Positions 9,501-17,557 are shown, numbered from the stretch's first letter. The stretch is DNA of 64,000 nucleotides from Sandaracinus amylolyticus (GCF_000737325.1 NZ_CP011125.1:5270001-5334000), one strand, 5' to 3'. Notes: generated by a model not told the origin, from the sequence alone. Program-made: numbers and translations.

Positions 9501-11349
9501 CGCCTTCGGTCGCGCGGAAGCGGAGACGCCGCTCGACGACTGGCTGGCGGACGGCGCGTTCACGCTGCCGCAGCCCGACCTCCTTGTGCAGCTGCTCGAC
9601 ATGCCGCTCGAGCACGTGCCGTGGACGTGCGGTCGCGCGTCGGGCATCGCGACCGCGGAGGTGATCGTGCAGGACGTGCTCGGCGACTCGCCGCAGCTCG
9701 ACGCGCGGCTCGAGATCACCCAGCTGCGCGTCGCGCACGGCGAGGACGGCGGCCAGGGCACGATGCCCTATCACGTGCTCGCGGCGGCGCGGATCGGCGG
9801 CACGTCGGAGGAGGAGCGCGCCGAGGCGTGCGCGATCATCGCGGCGCAGGGCCGGCTCACGACGCCGTTCGCCGAGTGCGGCTCGACCGAGCTGCCCGAG
9901 GACACCGAGGTCGTGGTGCGCGGCTCGGTGCCGCTGCGCTTCTCGATCGGCAGCGTCGTGCCCGAGGTGCTGCTCGATCGCGATCTCGATCTCACGATGC
10001 TGATGGCGGACGCGCACCTCGAGCCGGTGCTCGCGCTGATCCCGCAGATCGCGGAGTCGGACGTGATCGCCGACGGGCGCCTCGTCGCGCACGGCCCGTG
10101 GGAGACGCTGGAGGTCGCGGGGGGCGTGTCGCTTCGCGAGGGGCGCGTGCGCGTGGTGCCGCTCGGCCAGCACCTGGTCGACGTGCGCGGCGCGCTGCGC
10201 TTCGCGGGGGATCGCGTGACGATCCCGGAGGGCGAGGCGCTCTTCGCGCGCGACGGCGAGGGCACGCTCGAGGTATCGGGCGAGATCGGGCTGCGCGGGC
10301 TGCTCCCGACGTACGCGTACCTCGACGTGCGACCCGCGCAGTTCCCGGTGCGCCGCGAGGGCGCGGTGCTCGCGACGATCAGCGGGCGCGGCGACACCCG
10401 CGTGACGATCGAGAGCGACGGGCTCGAGGGCACGGTCACGACCGAGGAGCTGACGATCCGACTGCCCGAGCAGATGGCGGGCGCGGTGCAGTCGCTCGAG
10501 GAGCACCCCGACCTGCTGGTGATCGGCACCCAGGCGCGCGAGCTGAGCATGGAAGCGGGCCCGGGATACCCGGTGCACCTCTCGGTCGACGCGAGCGATC
10601 CGTTCTGGGTACGGCGCAACGACTTCGCGGTGCAGGTGAGCGCGCACCTCGACGTGCGCTACCTCGATCCGAACCTCTACGTCGGCGGCATCGCGAACCT
10701 CGAGCGCGGCTACTTCGAGGTGTTCGGCAAGCGCTTCGAGGTGCAGGGTGGCTCGCTGGTGTTCGGCGGCACCGAGGAGCTCGATCCCCAGGTGGATCTC
10801 GTCGCGGTCTACGAGCTGCCGGGCGCGGGCGGCGCGAGCATCACGGTCACGGCGGGCGGCACGCTGAGCAACCTGAGCATCGAGTTCTCGTCGACGGAGA
10901 CGAGCGATCAGGGCGAGATCATCGCGCTGCTGGTGAGCGGTCGCCGCACGCTCGGCGACGACACCGGCGCGCAGACGCAGGCGGCGACCGAGCAGGCGGC
11001 GCGCGTCGTGACCGGCATCGCGGCGGGCATCCTCACGCTCGGCCTGCGCGAGCAGTTCGGCGACGCGTTCCCGCTCATCGCGATCGAGACGGGCGCGAAC
11101 CTCGGCGACACGCGCATCCGCGCGGGCTTCAACGCGGACGCGATCATCCCCGACGCGATCCGCGACGTGGTGCTCGGCGCGTACGTCGAGGGCTTCGTGA
11201 CGACGAGCGCGGGCAACCAGGCGGGCGGCGGCACCGGCGGCGTCGGCGGCGGCGTGAACATCGAGCTGCAGTTCCCGTTCGACCTCGTCGGCAGCGGCAC
11301 GTACGTGCCCCCGACGTCGTGGGGGCTCGATCTCGTGTGGGAGCCGTAG
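6598..11349 (+). CDS. tamB: Translocation and assembly module subunit TamB
   Basis: A 1583-residue protein starting at ATG 6598, one base after the TamA-like stop (TGAGATG), so translation is probably coupled. A single N-terminal membrane segment (GWTLVLVACLVVSAALHSL, about residues 24-42) anchors it in the inner membrane. The body is a long series of beta-strand-rich AsmA/TamB-like repeats full of Asp, Val and Gly, expected to form a hydrophobic-grooved beta helix across the periplasm. The C-terminal 400 residues match the TamB (DUF490) domain, with RYLDPNLYVGGIANLERGYF and GGTEELDPQVDLVAVYEL, and the chain ends DLVWEP. Known TamB proteins pair with TamA and are linked to phospholipid transport and outer-membrane protein assembly. 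Size is slightly above E. coli TamB (1259 residues). Confidence 0.93.
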   Translation: MTEASRTEPPERSLFVRALRRAPIVFLRGLGWTLVLVACLVVSAALHSLTGRTRLVARELIERLASGALRGDLEVGTIEQLDTDRIIARDVVLRDPQGRAVIRVDRLQIWPNYREILFGGRIHFLAARADHVEIELYVSGAEGETVSLLEAFEPASPGPDRGGPASAIPIVLDGLHVVGADIRGDLPNYEDLHVEGADARGRLEIARTVVVNVHHLEGRMTGPYGGVTHVDHATLDLDTDWRVGMRAYMRAHRGEDRARARLSLTRPDAPDPTLPGPQDTPMHMDLEVHVDQLGLETLHEMGIPGTEQLAGTMRGDARMQGPVADLRFDAWITHDAGPLQVHGRIAQEQDFAIDAETTDFDLQELVPSAPPIAIGGTMHVDVARDPAAPQRARFRVTAHPLEVAGIFVPAFETEGAIEPDAVVIDRVEAPHLGGVIEGHGRVGFDGSLDVHARIDVEDLGGDPNVADFVPGLHGAAEGTLDVESGPRGTDLALTTQLRLRGFRYRTVRASSLVIRGRAHGELARPIAHFDVDGQGVAIAGRDLGTVDARIDGGPSEYVLQWSSRGRDVRALDVDARVHRHGERWEIHVPEAALDVGLGPMRGAIGTVRIDRGAVSIEGAEIEGSGQRLAGEARIATGGGPSTASVDVAGLDLERVGALVGGGLETLRGTASGHLELEGPLRDPDVTLRGRVEDLSWDRVRNTDIAYDLAYSDGVLTTNVQGDFGTRGTLGVEGPIAVPFAALTDPGRFAREAEFGLHVYAGHLNLAFLTPFLGEQLQALGITGRIGGDVRIGGTVAEPRIDPGVIILDRFALPGWSELRAKIHLALVGDQLTVQRVWLADTTGELAMVEAQVPISMDDPPADLPAFLRTLSDQPWSFAARIAPRLLSSWPRPLQRRVPAGVVGALALSAAGGDGQPARAELTGTMEWVEAPLEDPCARDLRPIVQLQGTLHEGTTRIDLSGFSEGRMIAFGRAEAETPLDDWLADGAFTLPQPDLLVQLLDMPLEHVPWTCGRASGIATAEVIVQDVLGDSPQLDARLEITQLRVAHGEDGGQGTMPYHVLAAARIGGTSEEERAEACAIIAAQGRLTTPFAECGSTELPEDTEVVVRGSVPLRFSIGSVVPEVLLDRDLDLTMLMADAHLEPVLALIPQIAESDVIADGRLVAHGPWETLEVAGGVSLREGRVRVVPLGQHLVDVRGALRFAGDRVTIPEGEALFARDGEGTLEVSGEIGLRGLLPTYAYLDVRPAQFPVRREGAVLATISGRGDTRVTIESDGLEGTVTTEELTIRLPEQMAGAVQSLEEHPDLLVIGTQARELSMEAGPGYPVHLSVDASDPFWVRRNDFAVQVSAHLDVRYLDPNLYVGGIANLERGYFEVFGKRFEVQGGSLVFGGTEELDPQVDLVAVYELPGAGGASITVTAGGTLSNLSIEFSSTETSDQGEIIALLVSGRRTLGDDTGAQTQAATEQAARVVTGIAAGILTLGLREQFGDAFPLIAIETGANLGDTRIRAGFNADAIIPDAIRDVVLGAYVEGFVTTSAGNQAGGGTGGVGGGVNIELQFPFDLVGSGTYVPPTSWGLDLVWEP

Positions 11350-11372
11350 ACAGCGAGAAGGCCTCGGCGTGA

Positions 11373-11559
11373 GGCGTGGGGTGGTGGGTCCGACGGCCTG
11401 AGTGCTCGCGGGCTGCCTCACGAACGCAGTGAGAGCGTCGGGCGTCGGTGGGCGCATCGCGGCGCGCGCTTCGCGCTCTGCCGCGATGCTGTCGTCACGC
11501 TGTGATCGGCCTCTGCGAGCCCCCGTCGCACGGGGCCGCCGGACCCACCACCCCACGCC
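11373..11559. repeat. Long inverted repeat enclosing nested hairpins
   Basis: The arms are 11373-11398 and 11534-11559, 26 bp each, complementary at 25 of 26 positions, separated by 135 bp. Inside lies a perfect 10-bp inverted repeat (11454-11463 with 11480-11489, GCATCGCGGC / GCCGCGATGC) and shorter ones such as CTCAC/GTGAG and TCAC/GTGA. The element begins 23 bp after the tamB stop. It could be a large terminator-like structure, a structured RNA, or a small palindromic mobile element; no flanking target duplication was evident. Confidence 0.7.
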
Positions 11560-11712
11560 CGGTACCGCGGTTCTGCCGCCTCGGCTTGTAGTGGTGGGAT
11601 GGCTCGCGTCTGGTCCGCGCTTCGCCGCGGCCCAGGCGCTCGCGATCCGGGCTCTGCTGCGCATTCGCCTCGATCAGACGGGCTCCGCTTCGCGTTCGCC
11701 ACGATCGGCGTC

Positions 11713-11802
11713 GAGGCGACGGCACGCGCGGAGCGCGGGACGGCGACGCAGCGCGGGGAGGCGATGGCACGCGCGAAGCGCGGGACGGCGACGCAGGAGG
11801 CG
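11713..11802. repeat. Two direct repeats of 45 bp
   Basis: Copies at 11713-11757 and 11758-11802 share the core GGCACGCGCG-RAGCGCGGGA with few differences. They lie directly upstream of the 42-bp array and are part of the same gene-free island. Confidence 0.65.
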
Positions 11803-11804
11803 AG

Positions 11805-12185
11805 CACCACCGCGACGAGGCGGTCGCCGGCTGTCGAGACCATCGGTGGCCACCGCGGCGAGGCCGGTCGCGCGCTCCGAACCATTCGCGACCACCTCGG
11901 CGAGGCGGTCGCGAGCCTCCGAACCACTCGCGACCACCGCGACGAGGCGGTCGCCCATGGTCCAGACCATCGACGACCACCGCGACGAGGCGGTCGCCCG
12001 TGGTCTGGTGGCCCGAGACCGCCGCAACGAGGTGGTCGCCGGTGGTTGGGACCATCGCCGACCACCCCGACGCGCTGGTCGCTGGTGGTTGAGACCATCG
12101 CGCACCGCCTCGACGCGGCGTTCGCCGGTGGTCTGGTCGCCCTCAGCACCGCAACGAGGCGCTCCGGAGTGGTCCAGACCATCCA
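11805..12185. repeat. Degenerate tandem array, 42-bp period, about nine copies
   Basis: Successive units begin GACCACCGCGACGAGGCGGT or close variants, and the better-kept ones end in TGGTCNAGACCATCG. The repeat length averages 42 bp. Both halves are themselves imperfect inverted repeats (GACC...GGTC and ATGGTC..GACCAT), so each unit could fold into small hairpins. Units differ at many positions, so this is an old or fast-diverging array rather than a fresh expansion. No CRISPR-like spacers. Confidence 0.7.
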
Positions 12186-12263
12186 CGCCCCACCGACCGC
12201 ACCGGTCCGATGGTTTCTCATGGCAATTCGATGCCACGCGACCAACGACCAGCCCCGGAACGG

Positions 12264-12492
12264 GGACGCGGACGCGGACTCCGACACGGACACGGACCCG
12301 GACTCCGACACGGACGCGGACTCCGACTCGGACGCCGACTCCGACACGGACCCGGACTCCGACACGGACGCGGACTCCGACTCGGACGCCGACTCCGACC
12401 CGGACCCCGGACTCCGACCCGGACCCGGACCCCGACCCGAACCCGGACCCCGACCCGAACCCGGACCCCGACCCGAACCCGGACCCCGGACC
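12264..12492. repeat. Degenerate hexanucleotide repeat, GAC-rich
   Basis: About 230 bp built of GACNCG/GACTCC-type six-base units, shifting toward GACCCG and GAACCCG at the right end. One forward frame would read Asp-Ser/Asp-Thr repeats and the reverse strand Ser-Glu repeats, but there is no credible gene boundary on either side. It ends about 45 bp before the sua5 start and replaces whatever promoter or ribosome binding site would be expected there. Confidence 0.75.
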
Positions 12493-12536
12493 CGCCCCTG
12501 GCTCCCTCTCACTCCCCGTGTCACCAGCCCCGTGCC

Positions 12537-13505
12537 GTGGCTCCCACCGTCGACGTCGACACCGCCGCGACGCTGCTCCGCGCGGGCAAGCTCGTCGCGA
12601 TCCCCACCGAGACCGTCTACGGGCTCGGCGCCGACGCCGAGCAGCCCGACGCCGTCGCGCGCATCTTCGCCGCGAAGGGCCGCCCTTCCTCGCACCCGCT
12701 CATCGTCCACCTGCGCGCCGCCGACGCGCTCGACGAGGGCTGGGCCGCGAACGTCCCGCCCGCCGCGCGCCGCCTCGCCGACGTGCTCTGGCCCGGCCCG
12801 CTCACGCTCATCCTCCAGCGCGGCCCGCGCGCGCTCGACGCCGTCACCGGCGGCCTCTCCACCGTCGGCCTCCGCGTCCCCGCGCACCCGCTCGCCCGCG
12901 CGCTGCTCGAGCGCGTGGGCGGCATCGCCGCGCCCTCCGCGAACCGCTTCGGCTCGGTCAGCCCGACCACCGCCGCGCACGTGCAGCGCGACCTCGGCGA
13001 CCGCATCGACGCCGTGCTCGACGGCGGTCCCTGCGAGGTCGGCATCGAGTCGACCATCGTCGACGTCTCGACCGGCGTGCCGCGCATCCTCCGCCCGGGC
13101 GGCATCTCGCGCGAGGTGCTCGAGGAGATCCTCGGCGCGCCCGTGCCGATGGCCGGCGACGACGCGCCGCGCGCCCCCGGGATGCTCGCCTCGCACTACG
13201 CGCCGCGCGCGAAGGTGGTCGCGGTCGCGCCGCGCGACGCGTCCCAGCGCGCCCACGAGCTCGCGCGCGAAGGGCGCATCGCGCTCCTCGCGCCGCCCAC
13301 GCTCGCGCTCGATCTCCCCGACGCGCTCGAGCGCATCGACGTGCCCGCCGATCCCCGCGAGCGCGCGCGCACGCTCTACGAGAGCCTCCGCGCGATCGAC
13401 GAGCGCGGCTTCGAGCGCGCGATCGTCGTGCTGCCCGACGACGAGCGCGGCCTCGGCCTCGCGATCGCCGATCGCCTCCGCAAGGCGGGCGCCCCCAAGG
13501 ACTGA
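12537..13505 (+). CDS. sua5: Threonylcarbamoyl-AMP synthase (Sua5/YrdC family)
   Basis: A 322-residue two-domain Sua5 protein. It makes threonylcarbamoyl-AMP from threonine, bicarbonate and ATP, the first step of the t6A modification at position 37 of ANN-decoding tRNAs. The YrdC domain (about 1-200) has the diagnostic KLVAIPTETVYGLG near residue 15, KGRPSSHPLIVH near residue 50, WPGPLTL, and the APSANRFGSVSPT loop. The Sua5 C-terminal domain follows a linker containing APGMLASHYAPRA. GTG 12537 is chosen because it opens the protein just before the first conserved helix. The frame stays open upstream into the hexanucleotide repeat with an ATG at 12210, but that extension would be pure repeat. 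No clear ribosome binding site precedes either. The STAS-like gene follows after 33 bp. Confidence 0.92.
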   Translation: MAPTVDVDTAATLLRAGKLVAIPTETVYGLGADAEQPDAVARIFAAKGRPSSHPLIVHLRAADALDEGWAANVPPAARRLADVLWPGPLTLILQRGPRALDAVTGGLSTVGLRVPAHPLARALLERVGGIAAPSANRFGSVSPTTAAHVQRDLGDRIDAVLDGGPCEVGIESTIVDVSTGVPRILRPGGISREVLEEILGAPVPMAGDDAPRAPGMLASHYAPRAKVVAVAPRDASQRAHELAREGRIALLAPPTLALDLPDALERIDVPADPRERARTLYESLRAIDERGFERAIVVLPDDERGLGLAIADRLRKAGAPKD

Positions 13506-13538
13506 CCCGGCTTGCGCCGGGCGGTACCCTACACGGCG

Positions 13539-13994
13539 ATGGCCGAGCTCCAGTTCGACGAGAGCAGGTTCCCGCTCGTGGTCCTGCGCTGCCCGACGGC
13601 GTTCGACGTGCGCGGCGCCGAGGCGCTGCAGAGCGGGCTCGAGCGCCTCTTCGCGCGCCGCCAGAAGTTCGTGCTCGTCTGCGACATCCGCCCGGTGTCG
13701 CGCGTGCCCGACGCCGTCGTGCGCAAGCGGCTCGCCGACGTGATGAACCTGCCGCAGGTGCGCGAAGGACAGGCGCAGTACCAGCTCGGCTCCGCGAACG
13801 TCGTCGACTCGGCGCCGCTGCGCGCCGCGCTCACCGCGCTGCTCTGGCTGTGGACGCCGCCCACGCCGATGGCGACGTTCGCCGGGACCGACGAGGCCGT
13901 GCGCTGGTCGATCGAGCGCCTGCGCGCCGCGGGCGTCGAGATCCCGGCGTCGCTGCGCGAGCTCGAGGCACCGGTGCGCCGCGCCGCGCGCTGA
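13539..13994 (+). CDS. Small STAS/SpoIIAA-like protein, function unknown
   Basis: A 151-residue soluble protein starting at ATG 13539. The alternation of strands and helices (PLVVLRCPTAFDVRGAEAL, KFVLVCDIRPVSRVPDAVVR) and the total length suggest a STAS-like fold of the kind often found singly in myxobacteria. The usual DSSG phosphorylation-type loop of anti-sigma antagonists is not visible, so it should not be called a partner-switch protein. A central hydrophobic stretch (LRAALTALLWLWTPP) is too polar at its ends to be a clear membrane span. It follows sua5 by 33 bp and probably shares its transcript. The stop lies 3 bp from that of the convergent AgmX-like gene. Confidence 0.7.
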   Translation: MAELQFDESRFPLVVLRCPTAFDVRGAEALQSGLERLFARRQKFVLVCDIRPVSRVPDAVVRKRLADVMNLPQVREGQAQYQLGSANVVDSAPLRAALTALLWLWTPPTPMATFAGTDEAVRWSIERLRAAGVEIPASLRELEAPVRRAAR

Positions 13995-13997
13995 CCG

Positions 13998-15389
13998 TCA
14001 CCCCTGCGGCGCGAACACGAACGGGAACGACACGCTCGCCGGCCCGTCCTCGGGCCCGCTGGGCAGCCGCACCGCGCGCACCGCGCGCTCCACGCACCCG
14101 TGGAACGCCGCGTCGCCGATCGAGCCTTCGCGCACGTGCACGTCGCTCAGCGTGCCCACGCGCTCGACCTGCACGTCGACGTCGATGCGCCCGGCGAGCG
14201 TCGGCTCGTCGCGCAGCGCGCGCTCGTAACACGCGCGCACCGCGCCCATCCGGCCGCGCATCGCGCGCGCGAGCGCGCGCGGATCGAACCCCGGTCGCGG
14301 TCCGTCGTCCTCGATGGGCTGCGCGCTCACCTGCACCGGGCGCTCCTCGCGCGGTGGACCTTCGCCCTCGCGCACCGGGCCGACGCGATGCACCGCGATG
14401 TCGCCGCACCCCTCGCAGCCACGCGCGAGCGCCTCGATGCCCGCGCCATCGCGCATCGCGGGCACGTCGCCGGCGCGCGGCGCGAGCGCGGCGTGCTCGT
14501 CGCCGCGCACGAGGCCCATCACGTCGGCCTCGGACGCGAGCGGCGCGCCGTCGCGCAGCAGGTTGCCCATCGCGCCGCCCTCTCCGATCGCGCCCAGCAT
14601 CGCGTCGACGCGCGTCGCGATCTCGGCGCGCATCGCGTCGAGCGACTCGCGCGAGGGCGCGCTCGGCCGCGGCGTGCCGGGCGCACGTGGCGTCGGGATC
14701 GACGGAGCGTCGGCGTCGCCCTCGCCGACGTCGTCGCTCGGCGGCCCATCGGTCGTGCGCGCGACGATCTCGTCGGGCACCGGCGGCATCGGCTCCTCGA
14801 CGAACACCACGCTCGCGATGCGCGACTCGATCGTTCCGCTCGGCGCGGGCCAGTCGCGCTCGGCGAGCACCGTCACCACCGTCGCGTGCAGCACGAGCGA
14901 CGCGACCGCGATCGCGGTGAAGCGCTCGTCGAGCCCGAGCGCGCCGATCGCCGACCGCGGCAGCGGCGCGCGGCGCGGGCGCGGCGGTCTCGGTGTCATC
15001 TCGACGAGCAGCTCGCTCGCGCCACCGAGGACGAGGCGTGCGCGCGCGCCCTGCTCGAGCGACACGCGTCGCGCGTCGCCGCGGAGCTCGAGCACCTGGC
15101 CGCGCGACGACACGCGCCCGGTGATCGCCGCGTCGACGACGATCGTGTGCGCGTCCTCGTCCCACGTGATCAGCGGCGCGACGTCGTGCGGCGCGCTCGC
15201 CACCACGACGTCCGCGCGCTCGGTGCGGCCCCACGTGAGCGCGTCACCGGGCGCGATCCAGCGCTGCTCCACGATCGTCCCGTCGCGCACGATCGCGACG
15301 CGCGCCCAGGTCTCGACTGGAACCGTCGCGCGCACCGCGCGCATCGCCGCCGTCATCGCGCCGGGGCGCGGCGGAGAGAGCTCACCCAT
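13998..15389 (-). CDS. AgmX/PglI C-terminal domain protein with FHA-like N-terminus
   Basis: A 463-residue single-span membrane protein. Residues about 15-135 are strand-rich and resemble an FHA-like or scaffold domain (WARVAIVRDGTIVEQRW...LTWGRTERADVVV). A membrane segment follows at about 158-178 (FTAIAVASLVLHATVVTVLA), then a long low-complexity periplasmic linker with a CEGC pair. The last 90 residues form the AgmX/PglI-type domain found in myxobacterial gliding and secretion proteins: MRGRMGAVRACYERALRDEP, then VDVQVERVGTLSDVHV. This domain resembles TonB C-termini. ATG 15389 is chosen because GAGGTG lies 6 bases upstream; an ATG at 15461 is also in frame. A TonB-like energy-coupling or gliding-motor role is inference from architecture only. 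Confidence 0.8.
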   Translation of the reverse strand: MGELSPPRPGAMTAAMRAVRATVPVETWARVAIVRDGTIVEQRWIAPGDALTWGRTERADVVVASAPHDVAPLITWDEDAHTIVVDAAITGRVSSRGQVLELRGDARRVSLEQGARARLVLGGASELLVEMTPRPPRPRRAPLPRSAIGALGLDERFTAIAVASLVLHATVVTVLAERDWPAPSGTIESRIASVVFVEEPMPPVPDEIVARTTDGPPSDDVGEGDADAPSIPTPRAPGTPRPSAPSRESLDAMRAEIATRVDAMLGAIGEGGAMGNLLRDGAPLASEADVMGLVRGDEHAALAPRAGDVPAMRDGAGIEALARGCEGCGDIAVHRVGPVREGEGPPREERPVQVSAQPIEDDGPRPGFDPRALARAMRGRMGAVRACYERALRDEPTLAGRIDVDVQVERVGTLSDVHVREGSIGDAAFHGCVERAVRAVRLPSGPEDGPASVSFPFVFAPQG

Positions 15390-15520
15390 CTCGATCACCT
15401 CGCGTCGGCGGATCGACAGCGCGCGCGCCGAGAGGTTCCCGTGGGCGCCGCCAGCCATCACGCTCGCCGAGATCGCCGACGAGCCTCACGACGCGACGGC
15501 GCCTCCCGCGCTGACGCGCC

Positions 15521-16969
15521 CTACTCGTCGGCCGGCGGCGGCTCGGGCTCCGCGGGCGCTTCGCCTGCGTCGCGCTTCCGCTTGTCGACGAGCAGCGGCA
15601 TCACGTAGGGGTAGCCGACCTGCATCGCGTCGACGTCGGGATCGAGCTGACCCACGAGCCAGAACGCGAGCACCGCCGCGCGCTCCACGTAGAACCAGCC
15701 CTCGGGGTACTCGACGCTGCGCATGAGCTCGCGCAGCTCCTCGCGCGCGACCTCGGGATCGACGAGCGTCTCGAGCTCCTTCACGTTCGCGCGCATCAGC
15801 GCGCCCGGCGTGCGCTGCTTCACGCTCAGGAGCTTCTCGAAGTACGTGTAGACCGTCTTCTCGAGCAGCTCGTGGTTCGCCTCGCGGCTCGCGAAGCCCA
15901 TCTGGTAGAAGCCCTTGAGCAGCTTCGGCCCGTCGCCTTCGAGCAGACCGCCGATCACGTCGATCATCCCGTCGACGAGATCGTCCTTCACGTCGCTCAC
16001 CGCGCCGAAGTCGAGCACGACGATCTTCGGGCGGCGCGGCGTGCGCCCCTTCTGCACGAGGAAGTTCCCGGGGTGCGGGTCCGCGTGGAAGAAGCGATCG
16101 ACGAAGATCATCTTGTACGTGGTCTCGACGAAGCGCGTCGCCACCGCCGTCGGATCGATCCCCTCGGCGCGCAGCGCGTCGACCTGGTTGATCTTGATCC
16201 CGTCCATGAAGCTCATGGTCAGCACGTCGCGCGTCGTCAGCGCGTGCACGACCTCGGGGAACAAGATGTCCTTCTCGCGCGCGAAGTTCGCGGCCATGCG
16301 CTCCATCGCGCGCGCCTCGTGCAGGTAGTCCGTCTCGCGCGCGAGCAGATCGAGCAGCGACGCGTGCACGCGGTCGAGCCCGACCACCGGCACGAACCAC
16401 TTGTAGACCTGCACCGCGAGCCAGATGACCTTCATGTCGATCCGGATCACGTCGCGGATCCCCGGATAGAGCACCTTCACGGCGACCTTCCGGCCCTCGG
16501 TCTCACCCTCCTCCGGCCTCATCCACGCGACGTGCACCTGGCCGAGCGACGCCGCCGCGAGCGGCGCCGCGTCGATGCGCGCGAAGCACTCCTCGGGCGT
16601 GCGCCCGAGGCTCTCGACGAACGCGCTCCGGATCTCCTGGAAGTCGCGCGGGGGGACCTTGTCCTGCAGCCGCTCGAGCTCCTTCGTGTACACGCGCGGC
16701 AGGAACCCGCCGGTGATCGAGAGGACCTGGCCGAGCTTGATGAAGACGCCGCGCAGCCGGACCATGCCCTCGTAGAGCCGCTTCGCGTTCCTCGCGTCGA
16801 GCCGCTTGCGGCGGCGGTGCAGCCACGCGGGCACGCGCCGCGTCTCGCGCCCGTGCTCGTCGCGCGCGTCCTCGCCGAGCAGCGACGTGAGCGCGAGCTG
16901 GCTCATGTAGCTCAGGAAGATCAGCCCGAAGACCCAGAGGGCGCGGACGAGTCGGATCGCGAGGCTCAT
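15521..16969 (-). CDS. AarF/ABC1/UbiB-family atypical kinase
   Basis: A 482-residue member of the UbiB protein-kinase-like family, which supports ubiquinone or other isoprenoid lipid metabolism at the inner membrane. The family hallmarks are present in order: the KxGQ motif (FIKLGQVLS, about residue 78), the Ala-rich nucleotide loop (AAASLGQVH, near 140), the VAVKV lysine, the catalytic HADPHPGNF near 300 and the metal-binding DFG (VVLDFGAVSD). An N-terminal hydrophobic segment (LWVFGLIFLSYMSQLALTSL) could touch the membrane. It is the downstream partner of the YbjN-domain gene, separated by 33 bp on the same strand. Substrate and true catalytic mode (ATPase or kinase) remain open for the family. 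Confidence 0.9.
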   Translation of the reverse strand: MSLAIRLVRALWVFGLIFLSYMSQLALTSLLGEDARDEHGRETRRVPAWLHRRRKRLDARNAKRLYEGMVRLRGVFIKLGQVLSITGGFLPRVYTKELERLQDKVPPRDFQEIRSAFVESLGRTPEECFARIDAAPLAAASLGQVHVAWMRPEEGETEGRKVAVKVLYPGIRDVIRIDMKVIWLAVQVYKWFVPVVGLDRVHASLLDLLARETDYLHEARAMERMAANFAREKDILFPEVVHALTTRDVLTMSFMDGIKINQVDALRAEGIDPTAVATRFVETTYKMIFVDRFFHADPHPGNFLVQKGRTPRRPKIVVLDFGAVSDVKDDLVDGMIDVIGGLLEGDGPKLLKGFYQMGFASREANHELLEKTVYTYFEKLLSVKQRTPGALMRANVKELETLVDPEVAREELRELMRSVEYPEGWFYVERAAVLAFWLVGQLDPDVDAMQVGYPYVMPLLVDKRKRDAGEAPAEPEPPPADE

Positions 16970-17002
16970 CGCTGGTGTCGATGCCGTGAATCGAGCCCGC
17001 GC

Positions 17003-17443
17003 TCAGACGCCGGTGCGCCCGATCGCGTCCGAGCCCGCGCACAGCTTGCGCAGCTCGTCGTAGTGGCGGTCGGCATAATACGAGAGCACGTCGAGCGCGT
17101 CGTCGAACTCGCTGCGATCGAGCTCCGCCACCGCGTACTCGACCGAGAGCACGACGTCGAGGTCGTCGTCGATCGAGAACTTCGCCATCAAGAGGCTCTG
17201 GTTCAGCTCCAGCAGCCGCGCGTAGAGCTTGCCCGCGATCGCGGCGTCCGAGGGCGAGCGCAGGTACGGCACGATCGCGAACACGACGAACCCCGCGGGA
17301 TCGATCCGCACGAAGAACGGGAAGCTCGCGTTCTTGCCCTGGAAGAGGCTGCGGAATGTGTCGTCGGCGATGCGATGACACGGCCAACCGCCCTCCTCGA
17401 GGATCGCGCGGATCGTGTCCGGGCCGAGGCGAACGCGGGCCAT
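17003..17443 (-). CDS. YbjN-domain protein
   Basis: A 146-residue soluble protein whose pattern fits the YbjN family, a type III secretion-chaperone-like fold: an N-terminal helix (DTIRAILEEGGWPCH), strands with FFVRIDPAGFVVFAIVPYL, then LLELNQSLLMAKFSIDDDLDVVLSVEYAVAEL. YbjN proteins are thought to bind or tether partner proteins and have no known catalytic residues. Start ATG 17443 lies directly before the conserved first helix; the longer open frame upstream has no support. It precedes the AarF-type kinase on the same strand, so the two are probably co-transcribed. The divergent TatT-like lipoprotein starts 115 bp away. Confidence 0.75.
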   Translation of the reverse strand: MARVRLGPDTIRAILEEGGWPCHRIADDTFRSLFQGKNASFPFFVRIDPAGFVVFAIVPYLRSPSDAAIAGKLYARLLELNQSLLMAKFSIDDDLDVVLSVEYAVAELDRSEFDDALDVLSYYADRHYDELRKLCAGSDAIGRTGV

Positions 17444-17557
17444 CCGGCTCGACCTTATGAGATGCGCGCGTCGCCCACAAGGTGGACGGAGGCGCCGTTG
17501 ACACACCGAGAATTCCTGCGGTATTCGGGACCTCCGATGCAACGGACGGGAGGGGTC

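Larger units (their letters stand above)
11350..12536. other. Gene-free repeat island between tamB and sua5
   Basis: Nearly 1.2 kb without a convincing gene. Open frames cross it in several phases only because repeat periods are multiples of three and stops are rare in this GC-rich DNA; their translations are strings of Arg, Thr-Pro or Ser-Asp with no domain. It holds, in order: a 26-bp inverted repeat pair with nested hairpins, two 45-bp direct repeats, about nine degenerate 42-bp repeats, and about 230 bp of degenerate hexanucleotide repeat that ends just before sua5. Confidence 0.75.

Noticed and set aside
6550-11664. Long minus-strand open frame opposite tamB
   Set aside because: Same reason: a low-complexity shadow of tamB with no start signal or family match.
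11599-13743. Open frame reading Ser-Asp repeats across the hexanucleotide tract and into sua5
   Set aside because: The Ser-Asp stretch resembles a surface-protein repeat region, but there is no signal peptide or anchor domain, and the frame continues as a shadow of sua5.
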